The notes under the pieces: generated by a model
The model's input: only the letters and a program-made list of their open reading frames with translations
The model's database searches: none
What the model was told of the DNA's origin: nothing
Made by a program: the position numbers and the translations under genes
From: Rhodospirillaceae bacterium
GTDB taxonomy: Bacteria > Pseudomonadota > Alphaproteobacteria > Rhodospirillales > Magnetovibrionaceae
NCBI GenBank assembly: GCA_002401565.1
Contig: NVTL01000002.1
Span: 9,298 to 21,406 of the forward strand
Length of the DNA stretch: 12,109 bases
Direction: 5' to 3'
Part shown: one piece after another, positions 1 through 7,033 of the stretch
How the letters are laid out: each line of letters starts with the position of its first letter
How positions within the stretch are numbered: position 1 is the stretch's first letter

Positions 1-642
1 GAAGAACTGTCCAGTTCTATTCAGGAAATTTCACGCCAAGTTTCACAATCCACTCTGATTGCCGGAACCGCGGTGGTTGAAGTTGAATCCACCAACGATA
101 AAATCCAAAGTCTGGCCGAAGCCGCCAACAAAATTGGAGAAGTTGTCGCGATGATTACCGACATCGCCGACCAAACCAACTTGCTGGCCTTGAACGCCAC
201 CATCGAAGCCGCGCGTGCCGGTGAAGCGGGTAAAGGCTTTGCGGTTGTGGCGTCGGAAGTGAAAAACCTCGCCAATCAAACGGCCAAAGCAACCGAAGAA
301 ATCAGTTCGCAAATTTCCAACGTTCAGGGTGCCACACAAGATGCGGTCACCGCCATCGGCAGCATCGGCAATACCATCTCGCAAATTAACGAGATTTCAT
401 CCAGCATTGCCGCCGCCGTCGAAGAACAAGGTGCGGCAACGCAAGAAATCGCCCGCAACGTCGAAATGGCGGCGGGGGACACCACCGAAGTTTCCACCAA
501 CATCGCTGGTGTGACACAGGCAGCGGACGAAACCGGAAACTCTGCGGATCAAATGTTAGGGGCTTCTGACGAGCTGTCTCAACAAGCCGAAACACTGCGC
601 ACCGAAGTCGAACGGTTCTTGAACCAAATCAGAAAAGGTTAA
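1..642 (+). CDS. Methyl-accepting chemotaxis protein, C-terminal signalling part (5' end cut by window)
   Basis: The frame is open from base 1, giving 213 residues before the TAA at 640-642. The start lies outside the window, so sensor, membrane segments and HAMP domain are not visible. What remains is the long antiparallel coiled coil of a chemoreceptor. The highly conserved hairpin tip, which contacts CheA and CheW, is encoded at about 165-270 and includes [20 protein letters not shown] followed by [17 protein letters not shown]. Heptads rich in Ala, Glu, Gln and Ser flank it and carry the likely methylation sites. The C-terminus ends in RFLNQIRKG with no CheR-tethering NWETF-like pentapeptide. 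Its ligand cannot be inferred. The nearby motAB genes fit a motility setting but are not in the same transcript. Family call is secure; subtype unknown. Confidence 0.96.
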   Translation, partial: EELSSSIQEISRQVSQSTLIAGTAVVEVESTNDKIQSLAEAANKIGEVVAMITDIADQTNLLALNATIEAARAGEAGKGFAVVASEVKNLANQTAKATEEISSQISNVQGATQDAVTAIGSIGNTISQINEISSSIAAAVEEQGAATQEIARNVEMAAGDTTEVSTNIAGVTQAADETGNSADQMLGASDELSQQAETLRTEVERFLNQIRKG

Positions 643-665
643 AACCTTACCGATTTAAGCAAACG

Positions 666-703
666 AAAAAGGCCCCCAGATTTCACATCTGGGGGCCTTT
701 TTT
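666..703. terminator. Strong intrinsic terminator, probably bidirectional
   Basis: A perfect 11-base stem (GGCCCCCAGAT at 671-681 pairing with ATCTGGGGGCC at 687-697) encloses a 5-base loop (TTCAC). It is preceded by five A (666-670) and followed by six T (698-703), so it reads as a Rho-independent terminator from either side. It lies between the chemoreceptor stop at 642 and the convergent nnrU-family stop at 722, and can end both transcripts. Confidence 0.95.
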
Positions 704-721
704 AGGCGTCATTCATTCTTA

Positions 722-1405
722 TCATTGAGGAAACGGGGATACGCCAATCACCAGGGTGTGGGCTCCAAACAAAATGCAATACAAGGTCAGCCCACCCAAT
801 CCCGGAACCATCAGCATATTGCACCAATCAAATTTAGTGCGGCGCTGCAATATTGCCAAAAACGGTATATTGGATGTGGGGCCAGATAACTTTAGCCATT
901 CTTCTTCACCCAATTGACGGCGCTGTTTTATGTCCAAGCTTTTTGGCCCAACCAAACCTAAGACCAAAAACAAGCCAAAGAACACCAGCGATGCACTGTC
1001 CCCGTTAGGCACAATATGTGAACCCGCCCAAAGGATAAAAGACCAGATCAATGGATGGCGCGTAATGGCGACGACGCCCGGCTGGCTGGGCTCAAACTTG
1101 GCCGCCTTCACACCCACCGACAACGGATTGGGGTGCGTTAACGCCCCCACCAACAATACACAGGCAAAATACAGAGCCACGATGGGCACCCAACGCATCC
1201 ACGGCTGTTGCACCCATACCAAATCACTGTCGGCACGGCCATAAGCCAAACTGACCCACACCAACACCGCAATCGACAAGGCCGAATAACCGATGATATA
1301 GCCGGGTTTGCCCACGGCTGAAATCAAACGGGTGCGCACCGGGCCAATGGCCGGAATCAAATGAAACAGAATAAAAACGGTGAGACTCAGCAGCAGCTCT
1401 TGCAC
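722..1405 (-). CDS. NnrU-family integral membrane protein
   Basis: This 227-residue, strongly hydrophobic protein has about six membrane segments (roughly residues 3-20, 36-54, 73-90, 117-131, 138-152 and 200-220). The middle part carries TRHP (residues 115-118) followed by LIWSFILWAGSHIVPNGD. That block matches the NnrU family, whose RHP motif resembles that of isoprenylcysteine methyltransferase-like membrane enzymes. NnrU was named from denitrifier nitric-oxide gene clusters, but its biochemical role is not established and many non-denitrifiers carry homologues. The GTG start is supported by GAGG (1413-1416) seven bases upstream. It lies 17 bases after folD and is probably the last gene of the yggT-yggU-folD transcript, ending at the terminator at 666-703. 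Nothing nearby points to denitrification. Confidence 0.85.
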   Translation of the reverse strand: MQELLLSLTVFILFHLIPAIGPVRTRLISAVGKPGYIIGYSALSIAVLVWVSLAYGRADSDLVWVQQPWMRWVPIVALYFACVLLVGALTHPNPLSVGVKAAKFEPSQPGVVAITRHPLIWSFILWAGSHIVPNGDSASLVFFGLFLVLGLVGPKSLDIKQRRQLGEEEWLKLSGPTSNIPFLAILQRRTKFDWCNMLMVPGLGGLTLYCILFGAHTLVIGVSPFPQ

Positions 1406-1412
1406 GTTTGGA

Positions 1413-1416
1413 CCTC
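1413..1416 (-). promoter_or_regulatory. Ribosome binding site of the nnrU-family gene
   Basis: GAGG on the minus strand lies seven bases before the GTG at 1405-1403, inside the 17-base gap after the folD stop. It decides for this GTG start over internal ATG codons. Confidence 0.65.
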
Positions 1417-1422
1417 TTGTTC

Positions 1423-2316
1423 TTAAGGTTCAGGAATGCCTTCGATGCGGCAGCACGCGGTGACCGTGGCCGACAACAAGACCGCGATGGTCATGGGGCC
1501 AACGCCACCGGGAACCGGCGTAATAGATCCCGCAACTTTGGCCGCGCTGTCATAATCCACATCGCCCACCAAACGCATTTTGCCTTCGCCGCGTTCAGGG
1601 GCAGGAATGCGGTTGATGCCCACATCAATCACGCACGCGCCGGGTTTAACCCAGTCGCCCAAAATCATTTGCGGACGACCAACGGCGGCCACCAAAATAT
1701 CGGCGCGGCGACATTCTTCGGCCAAATCTTTGGTGCGGGAATGAGCGATGGTCACGGTGCAGTGTTCGTTCAACAACAATTGCGCCACCGGTTTGCCAAC
1801 GATATTAGACCGTCCAACCACAACCGCGCGCAGGCCCGACAAATCATCACCCAAGGCATGCTTGACCAACATCACACAGCCCGCGGGCGTGCACGGCACC
1901 ATGGATTTTTGCCCGGTCGCCAGTCGCCCGGAATTGATGACATGAAAACCATCCACGTCTTTATCAGGATTGATCGCGTTGATCACGCGGGCTTCGTCAA
2001 TGTGACCCGGCAACGGCAACTGCACCAAAATACCGTGCACCGAAGCATCTGCATTCAGTTCTTCGACCTTCGCCAGCAAATCATCTTCGCTGACGGAAAC
2101 GGGCATTTTAAATTCAAACGAATTCATGCCGCATTCTTTGGTTTGCACACCCTTGTTGCGCACATAAACTTGAGACGCCGGGTCTTCGCCCACCAAAATC
2201 ACCGCCAAGCCCGGCGTGATGGAATGGTCGGTTTTGATTTTTTCAACGTTGGCGGCAATCTGTTTGCGCAGATTTTGGGCAAAGGCTTTTCCGTCGATGC
2301 GTTTCGCTTCAGTCAT
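1423..2316 (-). CDS. folD: Bifunctional methylenetetrahydrofolate dehydrogenase / methenyltetrahydrofolate cyclohydrolase
   Basis: FolD interconverts 5,10-methylene-THF, 5,10-methenyl-THF and 10-formyl-THF in the cytosol, using NADP, and so supplies one-carbon units for purines and formyl-methionine. The 297 residues match the usual length. Visible signatures are the YVRNK motif (Tyr51, catalytic Lys55), VQLPLP (98-103, Gln99), KDVDGF with Asp122, the Rossmann motif GRSNIVGKP (168-176), and PGGVGPMT (269-276). The ATG at 2316 is preferred over an upstream in-frame ATG at 2373 because AAAGGA lies seven bases before it and the protein then begins [10 protein letters not shown] as is usual for the family. 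Its start overlaps the end of yggU by eight bases, so translation is probably coupled. Confidence 0.97.
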   Translation of the reverse strand: MTEAKRIDGKAFAQNLRKQIAANVEKIKTDHSITPGLAVILVGEDPASQVYVRNKGVQTKECGMNSFEFKMPVSVSEDDLLAKVEELNADASVHGILVQLPLPGHIDEARVINAINPDKDVDGFHVINSGRLATGQKSMVPCTPAGCVMLVKHALGDDLSGLRAVVVGRSNIVGKPVAQLLLNEHCTVTIAHSRTKDLAEECRRADILVAAVGRPQMILGDWVKPGACVIDVGINRIPAPERGEGKMRLVGDVDYDSAAKVAGSITPVPGGVGPMTIAVLLSATVTACCRIEGIPEP

Positions 2317-2653
2317 GAAAGTATCCTTTGCGTTTGGCCCAAATCTGTACTGTTTGCGCCAGTTGATTTGCATTCCCAGAAAGGTGCAAGATTTTATTGC
2401 GGCTGGTTTGGCCTTGTAACACTTCCAGGGTGGATTTTGCCAGCTTCCATTCTTTCGCCAGCAATTTTATCAGGGCCTGATTGGCTTTGCCGTTTTCAGG
2501 GACTTGGGTCACGGTGGCTTTTAAAACATCTAAGCCCTCCACATTTTGCATCACACCGTCGGTGCAATTGGCGCGCCCGGATGGTTTTAAGCGGACCCGT
2601 ACATTCACCCCATTTTCAACAAGCGTAAAAAATTTACATTTGATAGAGCACAT
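2309..2653 (-). CDS. yggU: DUF167 / YggU family protein
   Basis: A 114-residue soluble protein of the YggU (DUF167) family, a small alpha/beta fold of unknown function. The sequence shows the expected order: an N-terminal beta strand with [11 protein letters not shown] (residues 16-26), a central [26 protein letters not shown] region (near 44-68, containing the family hallmark GKAN), and a C-terminal [10 protein letters not shown] block (near 78-87) matching the typical G-x-x-S-R-x-K. The start at 2653 overlaps the end of yggT by 20 bases, and its stop (TGA, 2311-2309) lies inside folD. An AAGG sits about eleven bases upstream of the ATG. The yggT-yggU pairing is common across proteobacteria; here it is fused operonically to folD. 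Function remains unknown. Confidence 0.9.
   Translation of the reverse strand: MCSIKCKFFTLVENGVNVRVRLKPSGRANCTDGVMQNVEGLDVLKATVTQVPENGKANQALIKLLAKEWKLAKSTLEVLQGQTSRNKILHLSGNANQLAQTVQIWAKRKGYFHD
2324..2329 (-). promoter_or_regulatory. Ribosome binding site of folD inside yggU
   Basis: AAAGGA on the minus strand sits seven bases before the folD ATG at 2316-2314 and within the 3' end of yggU. It fixes the folD start and indicates translational coupling of the two genes. Confidence 0.75.
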
Positions 2654-2930
2654 CTCTCAACAGGCCTTGAATAAAATAAAGCCCCAGCAAGACGACGATC
2701 GGCGATAAATCGACGTTGCCAAAATTGGGGAGCACATTACGAATGCGGCTGTATAAAGGTTCGGTCAAGCGATAGGTGAAATCCATGACCATATGCACAA
2801 ATTGATTGGACGTGTTGATGACGTTAAACGCCACAAGCCAGCTGAAAATGATATTGGCAATGATAATATAATAATAAAAATTAAGGGCAACGACCAGCAC
2901 CTTGAGTAAATTGACGACAATGATATCCAT
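2634..2930 (-). CDS. yggT: YggT family small membrane protein
   Basis: A 98-residue membrane protein with two hydrophobic segments (about residues 5-33 and 75-93 counted from the ATG at 2930) separated by an amphipathic loop. The loop carries DFTYRLTEPLYSRIRNVLPN, the hallmark of the YggT family, followed by DLSPIVVLL. The family is linked by homology to osmotic shock tolerance and, in photosynthetic relatives, to thylakoid organisation; no enzymatic role is proven. Two in-frame GTG codons just upstream (2942 and 2939) could extend it by up to four residues. I favour the ATG because the product then begins MDIIVV and a GGTG lies a few bases before it. It is the first gene of the minus-strand operon, and its promoter must lie in the gap up to motA. 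Confidence 0.88.
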   Translation of the reverse strand: MDIIVVNLLKVLVVALNFYYYIIIANIIFSWLVAFNVINTSNQFVHMVMDFTYRLTEPLYSRIRNVLPNFGNVDLSPIVVLLGLYFIQGLLRDVLYQM

Positions 2931-2942
2931 GTGCTTCACCAC

Positions 2943-3134
2943 TTAAATTAAAAACTGTACCCAGAACTTATGTCGCCAAGGCTTTGTTCGCAAGTGTGAG
3001 AATAAGGATTTTATGTTTGCTTTTATACGTCTATAACAGGTGAGCAATATATCGTCGTTATAAAGTACGGGGGAAATCGCACTAATGAGTTGATACAGTT
3101 ATACAATTGCTTTTTTAAGTAAGGATTAAAATTC
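2943..3134. promoter_or_regulatory. Divergent control region between yggT and motA
   Basis: This AT-rich gap must hold the promoters of the yggT operon (minus) and of motAB (plus). It contains a perfect dyad, TTATA-CGTC-TATAA (3023-3036). It also has a box resembling the -35 of the flagellar sigma-28 consensus, TAAAGTAC (3061-3068), followed about twelve bases later by ACTAATGA, a poor -10 match. A TTGATA at 3090-3095 could be a sigma-70 -35, but its -10 partner is weak. None of these is decisive; the region as a whole is supported by its position only. Confidence 0.45.
3121..3125 (+). promoter_or_regulatory. Ribosome binding site of motA
   Basis: AAGGA lies nine bases before the GTG at 3135. 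It supports the GTG as the motA start; the product then begins MGHIDFATLIG, as PomA-like proteins usually do. Confidence 0.7.
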
Positions 3135-3941
3135 GTGGGCCACATAGATTTTGCCACCCTCATTGGGTTGATCATCGGGGTAGTTGTTGTTGTTGCAGCG
3201 ATTCTGGTGGGCTCGGGACTCGATATTTTCCTCAATCTGCCCGGTTTTTTGATCGTGGTCGGCGGCACCATGGCCGCAACGTTTGTTAAATTCCCCCTCA
3301 ATAAAGTGTTTATCGCTTTAAAAACGGGCGGCCAAACAGCGGTCATGAACGTGCAGCAAGATCCCCGTGCTTTGATCGATACTTCTTTGGAGCTTGCCGA
3401 AATCGCCCGAAAAAACGGTGTTTTGGCCTTGGAAAGTGTCGAAATTAAAAACCTCTTTTTCAAACGCGGCATTAAACTTTGCGTCGATGGCCACCCCGCA
3501 GACGTGATCCGCAGCGCCATGTTGCGTGATATGGAACTGTCCATTCACCGCAACGAAGAAGGCTCGCATATTTTTTCGGCCATCGGCGATAGTGCTCCGG
3601 CGTTTGGCATGATCGGAACCTTGGTGGGTTTGGTGCAGATGCTGTCGGCCATGGATGACCCCAAATCCATCGGCCCGGCCATGGCGGTGGCGCTGTTGAC
3701 CACCTTGTACGGCGCGATTATTGCCAACCTGATTGCCCTGCCGATTTCCGATAAATTGGAATCCAAAACCGAAGAAGAACGCCTCACCAAAGAGCTGATC
3801 TTGGAAGCCATTATGCAAATCCAAGCGCGCCAAAGCCCGATGATTTTGGCCGATATCTTAGAAGGCTTCCTGCCGGAAAACCAACGCGGACGTGTTGGCG
3901 ATGATGATGACGACGGAGACGAAGAAGAAGACGCAGCATGA
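3135..3941 (+). CDS. motA: Flagellar motor stator protein MotA, PomA-like (Na+-type)
   Basis: MotA forms the inner-membrane ring of the stator and pushes the rotor using ion flow through the MotA-MotB channel. The 268 residues show four membrane segments (about 9-26, 34-50, 152-172 and 180-202). Between TM2 and TM3 is the large cytoplasmic domain, with Arg/Glu-rich parts that contact FliG. TM3 carries GMIGTLVGLVQMLSAMDDP and TM4 carries AVALLTTLYGAI, as in Vibrio PomA. Thr162 and Thr190 align in motif and spacing with PomA Thr158 and Thr186, associated with Na+ use. The protein ends in an unusually acidic tail (residues 256-266, nearly all Asp and Glu). It overlaps motB by ATGA. Family call is firm; ion preference is inferred. 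Confidence 0.96.
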   Translation: MGHIDFATLIGLIIGVVVVVAAILVGSGLDIFLNLPGFLIVVGGTMAATFVKFPLNKVFIALKTGGQTAVMNVQQDPRALIDTSLELAEIARKNGVLALESVEIKNLFFKRGIKLCVDGHPADVIRSAMLRDMELSIHRNEEGSHIFSAIGDSAPAFGMIGTLVGLVQMLSAMDDPKSIGPAMAVALLTTLYGAIIANLIALPISDKLESKTEEERLTKELILEAIMQIQARQSPMILADILEGFLPENQRGRVGDDDDDGDEEEDAA

Positions 3942-4771
3942 GCAAAAAGAAAGCCGCTGGTGCGCCGCTGTGGATTGTGACTTTTGCAGACTTGATGAGT
4001 CTGTTGCTGACCTTTTTTATCTTGTTGCTGTCTTTTTCAAACATGGAAGTTCAAGAATTTAAAAAAGTTGCCGGCGCCATGCGCAGCGCTTTTGGCCTGC
4101 AAACCCAAGACCGCTTGGCGGGCCTCATTGAACTCGACGGCTTTACCGAAAGCAAAGCCGTCAAACACGTGGTGCAAATTCCGTTACCCGAACAAGACAT
4201 CACGGATATGGTGATCCCCGACCAAGAAGACACGCTGGATGAAGGTGAGGACGTGCCTCAGGGCCCGCCTGCTCCACCGCCCCCCAGCGCCGAAGAAATC
4301 GCCAGCAAAAAGTTGTTTGGAGATCTTAAAGACATCATGACCGATGAAATGAAATCCGGGGCCTTGGAACTTTTTCAAGAAGGCAATTCCATTGTCGTGC
4401 GCTTTCCCGCCGAACATTCTTTTGCTTCGGGGCAAAATGGACTGTTGCCGGATATTCTTCCGGTCTTGACCAAAGTCTTGGATGAATTGGAAACGTCCGG
4501 CGGGCAAATTATCATTGCGGGCCATACCGACAACATTCCCATCACCACCGACCAATACAGATCGAATTGGGATTTGTCGGCGAGCCGAGCCGCCTCAGTC
4601 GCTCACTATATTTTAGATTATACGGGCATTCCAGCCAACCGCATTACGGTGCAGGGCTTTGCCGATTCACGCCCGCTGACCAATAACGACACGGTTGAAA
4701 ATCGGGCCAAAAATCGACGCATCGAACTGATCATCGATAAGTTCACAAAAACCATACCAACCAATCCTTAA
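3938..4771 (+). CDS. motB: Flagellar motor stator protein MotB, PomB-like
   Basis: MotB anchors the stator to peptidoglycan and supplies the ion-binding Asp of the channel. The 277 residues show a short basic cytoplasmic N-terminus and one membrane segment (about 11-33) containing TFADLMSLLLTFFILLLSFS, with the essential Asp at position 18. A plug/linker follows, with an acidic, then Pro-rich stretch (about 95-118, with APPPPS). The OmpA-like peptidoglycan-binding domain (about 150-270) carries AGHTDN (194-199), WDLSASRA (211-218) and NRAKNRRIE (255-263). The FADLMSLLLTFF form is PomB/MotS-like rather than the E. coli MotB YADFMTAMMAFF form. Its ATG overlaps the motA stop, so the subunits are probably co-translated. 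Its TAA stop overlaps the stop of the convergent eamA gene. Confidence 0.96.
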   Translation: MSKKKAAGAPLWIVTFADLMSLLLTFFILLLSFSNMEVQEFKKVAGAMRSAFGLQTQDRLAGLIELDGFTESKAVKHVVQIPLPEQDITDMVIPDQEDTLDEGEDVPQGPPAPPPPSAEEIASKKLFGDLKDIMTDEMKSGALELFQEGNSIVVRFPAEHSFASGQNGLLPDILPVLTKVLDELETSGGQIIIAGHTDNIPITTDQYRSNWDLSASRAASVAHYILDYTGIPANRITVQGFADSRPLTNNDTVENRAKNRRIELIIDKFTKTIPTNP

Positions 4772-5652
4772 GGGTTTTTATGGATGGCTTCACGGTGCGC
4801 CGTATAGATTCCCGAACCGACAATGATTGCGGCCCCAACCCACGTCCAAGTATCCGGTGTTTCAGCAAAAAAGACATAGCCCATCAAGGCAATAAACGGA
4901 ATTTGCACAAATCCAAAGGGCGCGATAAACGACGCATCCCCTCGAACAAAAGCCCGGTTTAAGGCCAAGTGCGCCGCCGTTGCCACCAATCCCAAAACCA
5001 CCAACCACGCCGAAGTTTCGACGCTTGGCCATTGCCATACTGGTATTGCAGATGGCAGAGAAAACAATGTCATGAAAAAGCCCATCCACACCACCATGGC
5101 GTTGGGGTTTTCAGTTTTGGCCAAAGATTTGTTCGACAACATCGCGCCCGCAATCAACACCGCACATAAAATCGCGATCAACTGAACCTCGCCAACGTCA
5201 CGAAAACCGGGGCGAATAATCACCAATACACCAACAAAGCCCATAAAGGTCGCTAACCAGCGCCGGGGTCCCACTTGTTCGCCCAAAAACAGGGCCGCGC
5301 CCAAAGTGGTAAACAACGGGGCGGAAAAACTAATAGACGTGGCTTCGGCCAAGGGCATTTTTGTGATCACCCAAAACCACGACAACATGGCCAAGATGCC
5401 AAAGATGGAACGGCGAATATGTGCCCACAAACGATCCGTTCGCATCACCGCAAAACCAGCGACAATCAACCACGGCACCATTAATAAAAGCTGGGCAATG
5501 TTTCTGAAAAAGGCAATTTCAAAGGGATGAAGTTCACCGGAAACCTGGCGCACCAAAAGGCTCAAGGTCGCCAACAGGCACGCCGCCAAGACCATCCAAG
5601 CAGCCCCAGATGCGACCCGCGTATTCGAATTTGATGCATCAGCCTGTTTCAT
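4768..5652 (-). CDS. EamA-domain (DMT superfamily) transporter
   Basis: A 294-residue inner-membrane protein with about ten membrane helices in two EamA repeats (about residues 17-150 and 160-290). This is the usual architecture of drug/metabolite exporters such as RhaT-like and YdcZ-like carriers. Recognisable features are PFEIAFFRN near residue 45, the conserved ITKMPLAEATSISFSAPLF near 97-115, and ALNRAFVRGDASFIAPFGF in the second half. The substrate cannot be read from sequence; amino acids, nucleotides or S-adenosylmethionine are all known within the superfamily. The 14 hydrophilic residues at the N-terminus precede TM1. The Shine-Dalgarno is weak (AGG about eight bases upstream). It lies 66 bases downstream of the small membrane protein gene and may share its transcript. 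Its stop overlaps the motB stop. Confidence 0.9.
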   Translation of the reverse strand: MKQADASNSNTRVASGAAWMVLAACLLATLSLLVRQVSGELHPFEIAFFRNIAQLLLMVPWLIVAGFAVMRTDRLWAHIRRSIFGILAMLSWFWVITKMPLAEATSISFSAPLFTTLGAALFLGEQVGPRRWLATFMGFVGVLVIIRPGFRDVGEVQLIAILCAVLIAGAMLSNKSLAKTENPNAMVVWMGFFMTLFSLPSAIPVWQWPSVETSAWLVVLGLVATAAHLALNRAFVRGDASFIAPFGFVQIPFIALMGYVFFAETPDTWTWVGAAIIVGSGIYTAHREAIHKNP

Positions 5653-5718
5653 AGAAGAAACCTACGGCGACTTTTCTAAGAAGACCAGTGCTTTAAACGC
5701 AGGACTGGGTTGCGCAGA

Positions 5719-6003
5719 TTAATCTTTGTCTGATTTTTCGCCAGGCTTGGCATTGCGGTCGCCTTCGGCGGTGGCGCCTTCGGCCAACAGTTCACGGTGA
5801 CGCAAGTGTTTGGTCAACGCCAGCAATCCGGCAGAACTGTGCAAAACAATATCAAACCACGACATGGCAACCATGCCTTCACCGTTATAGATGATCATGA
5901 TTTTTTCGATGATATGCGGTTCGGGCGCAAACGGCATAAGGAAAAAGACCGTGCCAAGAAAAACAGTTGGCCCATAAGCCATTTTGTCTAAAATTTTATT
6001 CAC
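5719..6003 (-). CDS. Small membrane protein of unknown function, two hydrophobic segments
   Basis: This 94-residue protein starts at a GTG supported by GAGGA (6013-6017) nine bases upstream. Residues 9-27 form a hydrophobic segment ending in PFAPEPH, then comes a short amphipathic stretch (IIEKIMIIYNGEG). A second hydrophobic segment follows (about 44-63, SWFDIVLHSSAGLLALTKHL), and then a hydrophilic, charged tail rich in Glu, Lys and Asp. The layout (hydrophobic start, FxPEPHxxEK, DIVLH) fits a family of roughly 70-90-residue alphaproteobacterial proteins that I recall being labelled 'RND transporter' in databases. That label cannot be right for so short a protein with no RND features. Function unknown. 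It lies upstream of an EamA transporter gene on the same strand and divergent from another. Confidence 0.7.
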   Translation of the reverse strand: MNKILDKMAYGPTVFLGTVFFLMPFAPEPHIIEKIMIIYNGEGMVAMSWFDIVLHSSAGLLALTKHLRHRELLAEGATAEGDRNAKPGEKSDKD

Positions 6004-6088
6004 GTACTTAATTCCTCGTATGTTAGCGTTCGATAAATGAGCTTATAACAAGCTTCTCCTAAAAAGACCACCATACGGATTCAAACCT
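6004..6088. promoter_or_regulatory. Short divergent region between the small membrane protein and the second EamA gene
   Basis: These 85 bases must start transcription in both directions. A small dyad, AGCTT-ATAAC-AAGCT (6040-6054), contains a TTATAA that could be part of a -10 element. No convincing -35 partner or known operator is visible. Confidence 0.35.
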
Positions 6089-7033
6089 ATGCCGACACTT
6101 TCGCTATACATCACCACCGTGCTGATTTGGGGCTCGACGTGGTATGCCATTAAATTGCAATTGGGGATCGTGGCGCCCGAAGTTTCGGTGGCTTACCGCT
6201 TTGCCATCGCCGCTATTTTATTGCTGTTGTTCAGTGTCATCCGCCGCAAAAACATGCGTTATAGCCGCAAAGAGCATGGCTGGATGGCGATTTTGGGCTT
6301 TTTTCTGTTTTGTTCCAATTATGCGGTCTTTTATGTGGCAACCGGGTATTTAACGTCCGGCTTGGTCGCCGTGGTGTTTTCCACCGTGGTCTTTTGGAAT
6401 ATCTTTTTTGGGCGTATTTTATTCGGCACACCCGTATCTGCGCGTGTTGTCTTCAGTACTTTTTTAGGCATCGGCGGGTTAGCTTTGGTGTTTTGGCCTG
6501 AAATCGCTGACCTGCAAGGCGATGGAGATGTGATGCACGGCCTGACGTTGTGCATCTTTGCCACGGTTTTGGCTTCGCTGGGCAACATCACGTCTGGGCA
6601 CATCCAACGCAAGGGCCTGCCCGTGTTGCAAAGCAATGCGTATGGCATGGCCTATGGTGCAGCGTTTACGGCTCTGTATGCTCTGGCGGCGGGTTTGGAC
6701 TTTAACTGGGACCCCGCGCCCGCATATTTAGGATCGTTAATTTACTTGGCGATCTTTGGCTCTATTTTAGCCTTTGGCGCCTACCTGACATTGTTAGGCC
6801 GCATCGGCGCGGGCAAGGCTGCGTACGCCGCCGTATTGTTCCCGGTCGTGGCCTTAACCATGTCGGTATTTTTGGAAAGTTATGCGTTTACGCCGCTGGC
6901 GGGATTGGGCGTGATTTTGGTTTTAGGCGGCAATGTTATTGCGCTGACCAAGATCAGGGCGTCAAAGCCGCCGTCTCTAACCGACCCAAAAGACGCTCAA
7001 ACAAAACCTGTTCTTTCGCCAAAAAGCGATTAA
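6089..7033 (+). CDS. EamA-domain (DMT superfamily) transporter
   Basis: A 314-residue inner-membrane protein with two EamA repeats and about ten helices. It begins MPTLSLYITTVLIWGSTWYAIK, the classic first helix of the family with the conserved WGS(T/S) motif, followed by a VAYRFAIAAILLL second helix. The second repeat starts near residue 150 and includes YLAIFGSILAFGAYLTLLGRIG, another typical signature. It belongs to a different subgroup from the EamA protein at 4768-5652, with little visible similarity outside the fold. Substrate unknown. After the last helix it has a hydrophilic tail of about 27 residues rich in Pro, Lys and Asp. That tail is encoded in the same DNA as the C-terminus of the convergent ferritin-like gene (overlap 6954-7033). 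The Shine-Dalgarno before the ATG is weak. Confidence 0.9.
   Translation: MPTLSLYITTVLIWGSTWYAIKLQLGIVAPEVSVAYRFAIAAILLLLFSVIRRKNMRYSRKEHGWMAILGFFLFCSNYAVFYVATGYLTSGLVAVVFSTVVFWNIFFGRILFGTPVSARVVFSTFLGIGGLALVFWPEIADLQGDGDVMHGLTLCIFATVLASLGNITSGHIQRKGLPVLQSNAYGMAYGAAFTALYALAAGLDFNWDPAPAYLGSLIYLAIFGSILAFGAYLTLLGRIGAGKAAYAAVLFPVVALTMSVFLESYAFTPLAGLGVILVLGGNVIALTKIRASKPPSLTDPKDAQTKPVLSPKSD

Noticed and set aside
600..642. CheR-docking pentapeptide at the chemoreceptor C-terminus
   Set aside because: The protein ends RFLNQIRKG with no aromatic-x-x-x-aromatic motif.
2317..2373. Upstream ATG extending folD by 19 residues
   Set aside because: The extension is not typical of FolD, lies inside yggU, and the good AAAGGA site serves the ATG at 2316 instead.
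1408..2628. Open frame of about 400 codons on the plus strand, opposite folD and yggU
   Set aside because: It is antisense to two well-supported genes, its product is rich in His, Arg, Gln and Asn typical of reversed codon patterns, and it matches no family.
3023..3833. Open frames on the minus strand across motA
   Set aside because: They lie opposite a full-length motA with all expected motifs and encode low-complexity, unrecognisable proteins.
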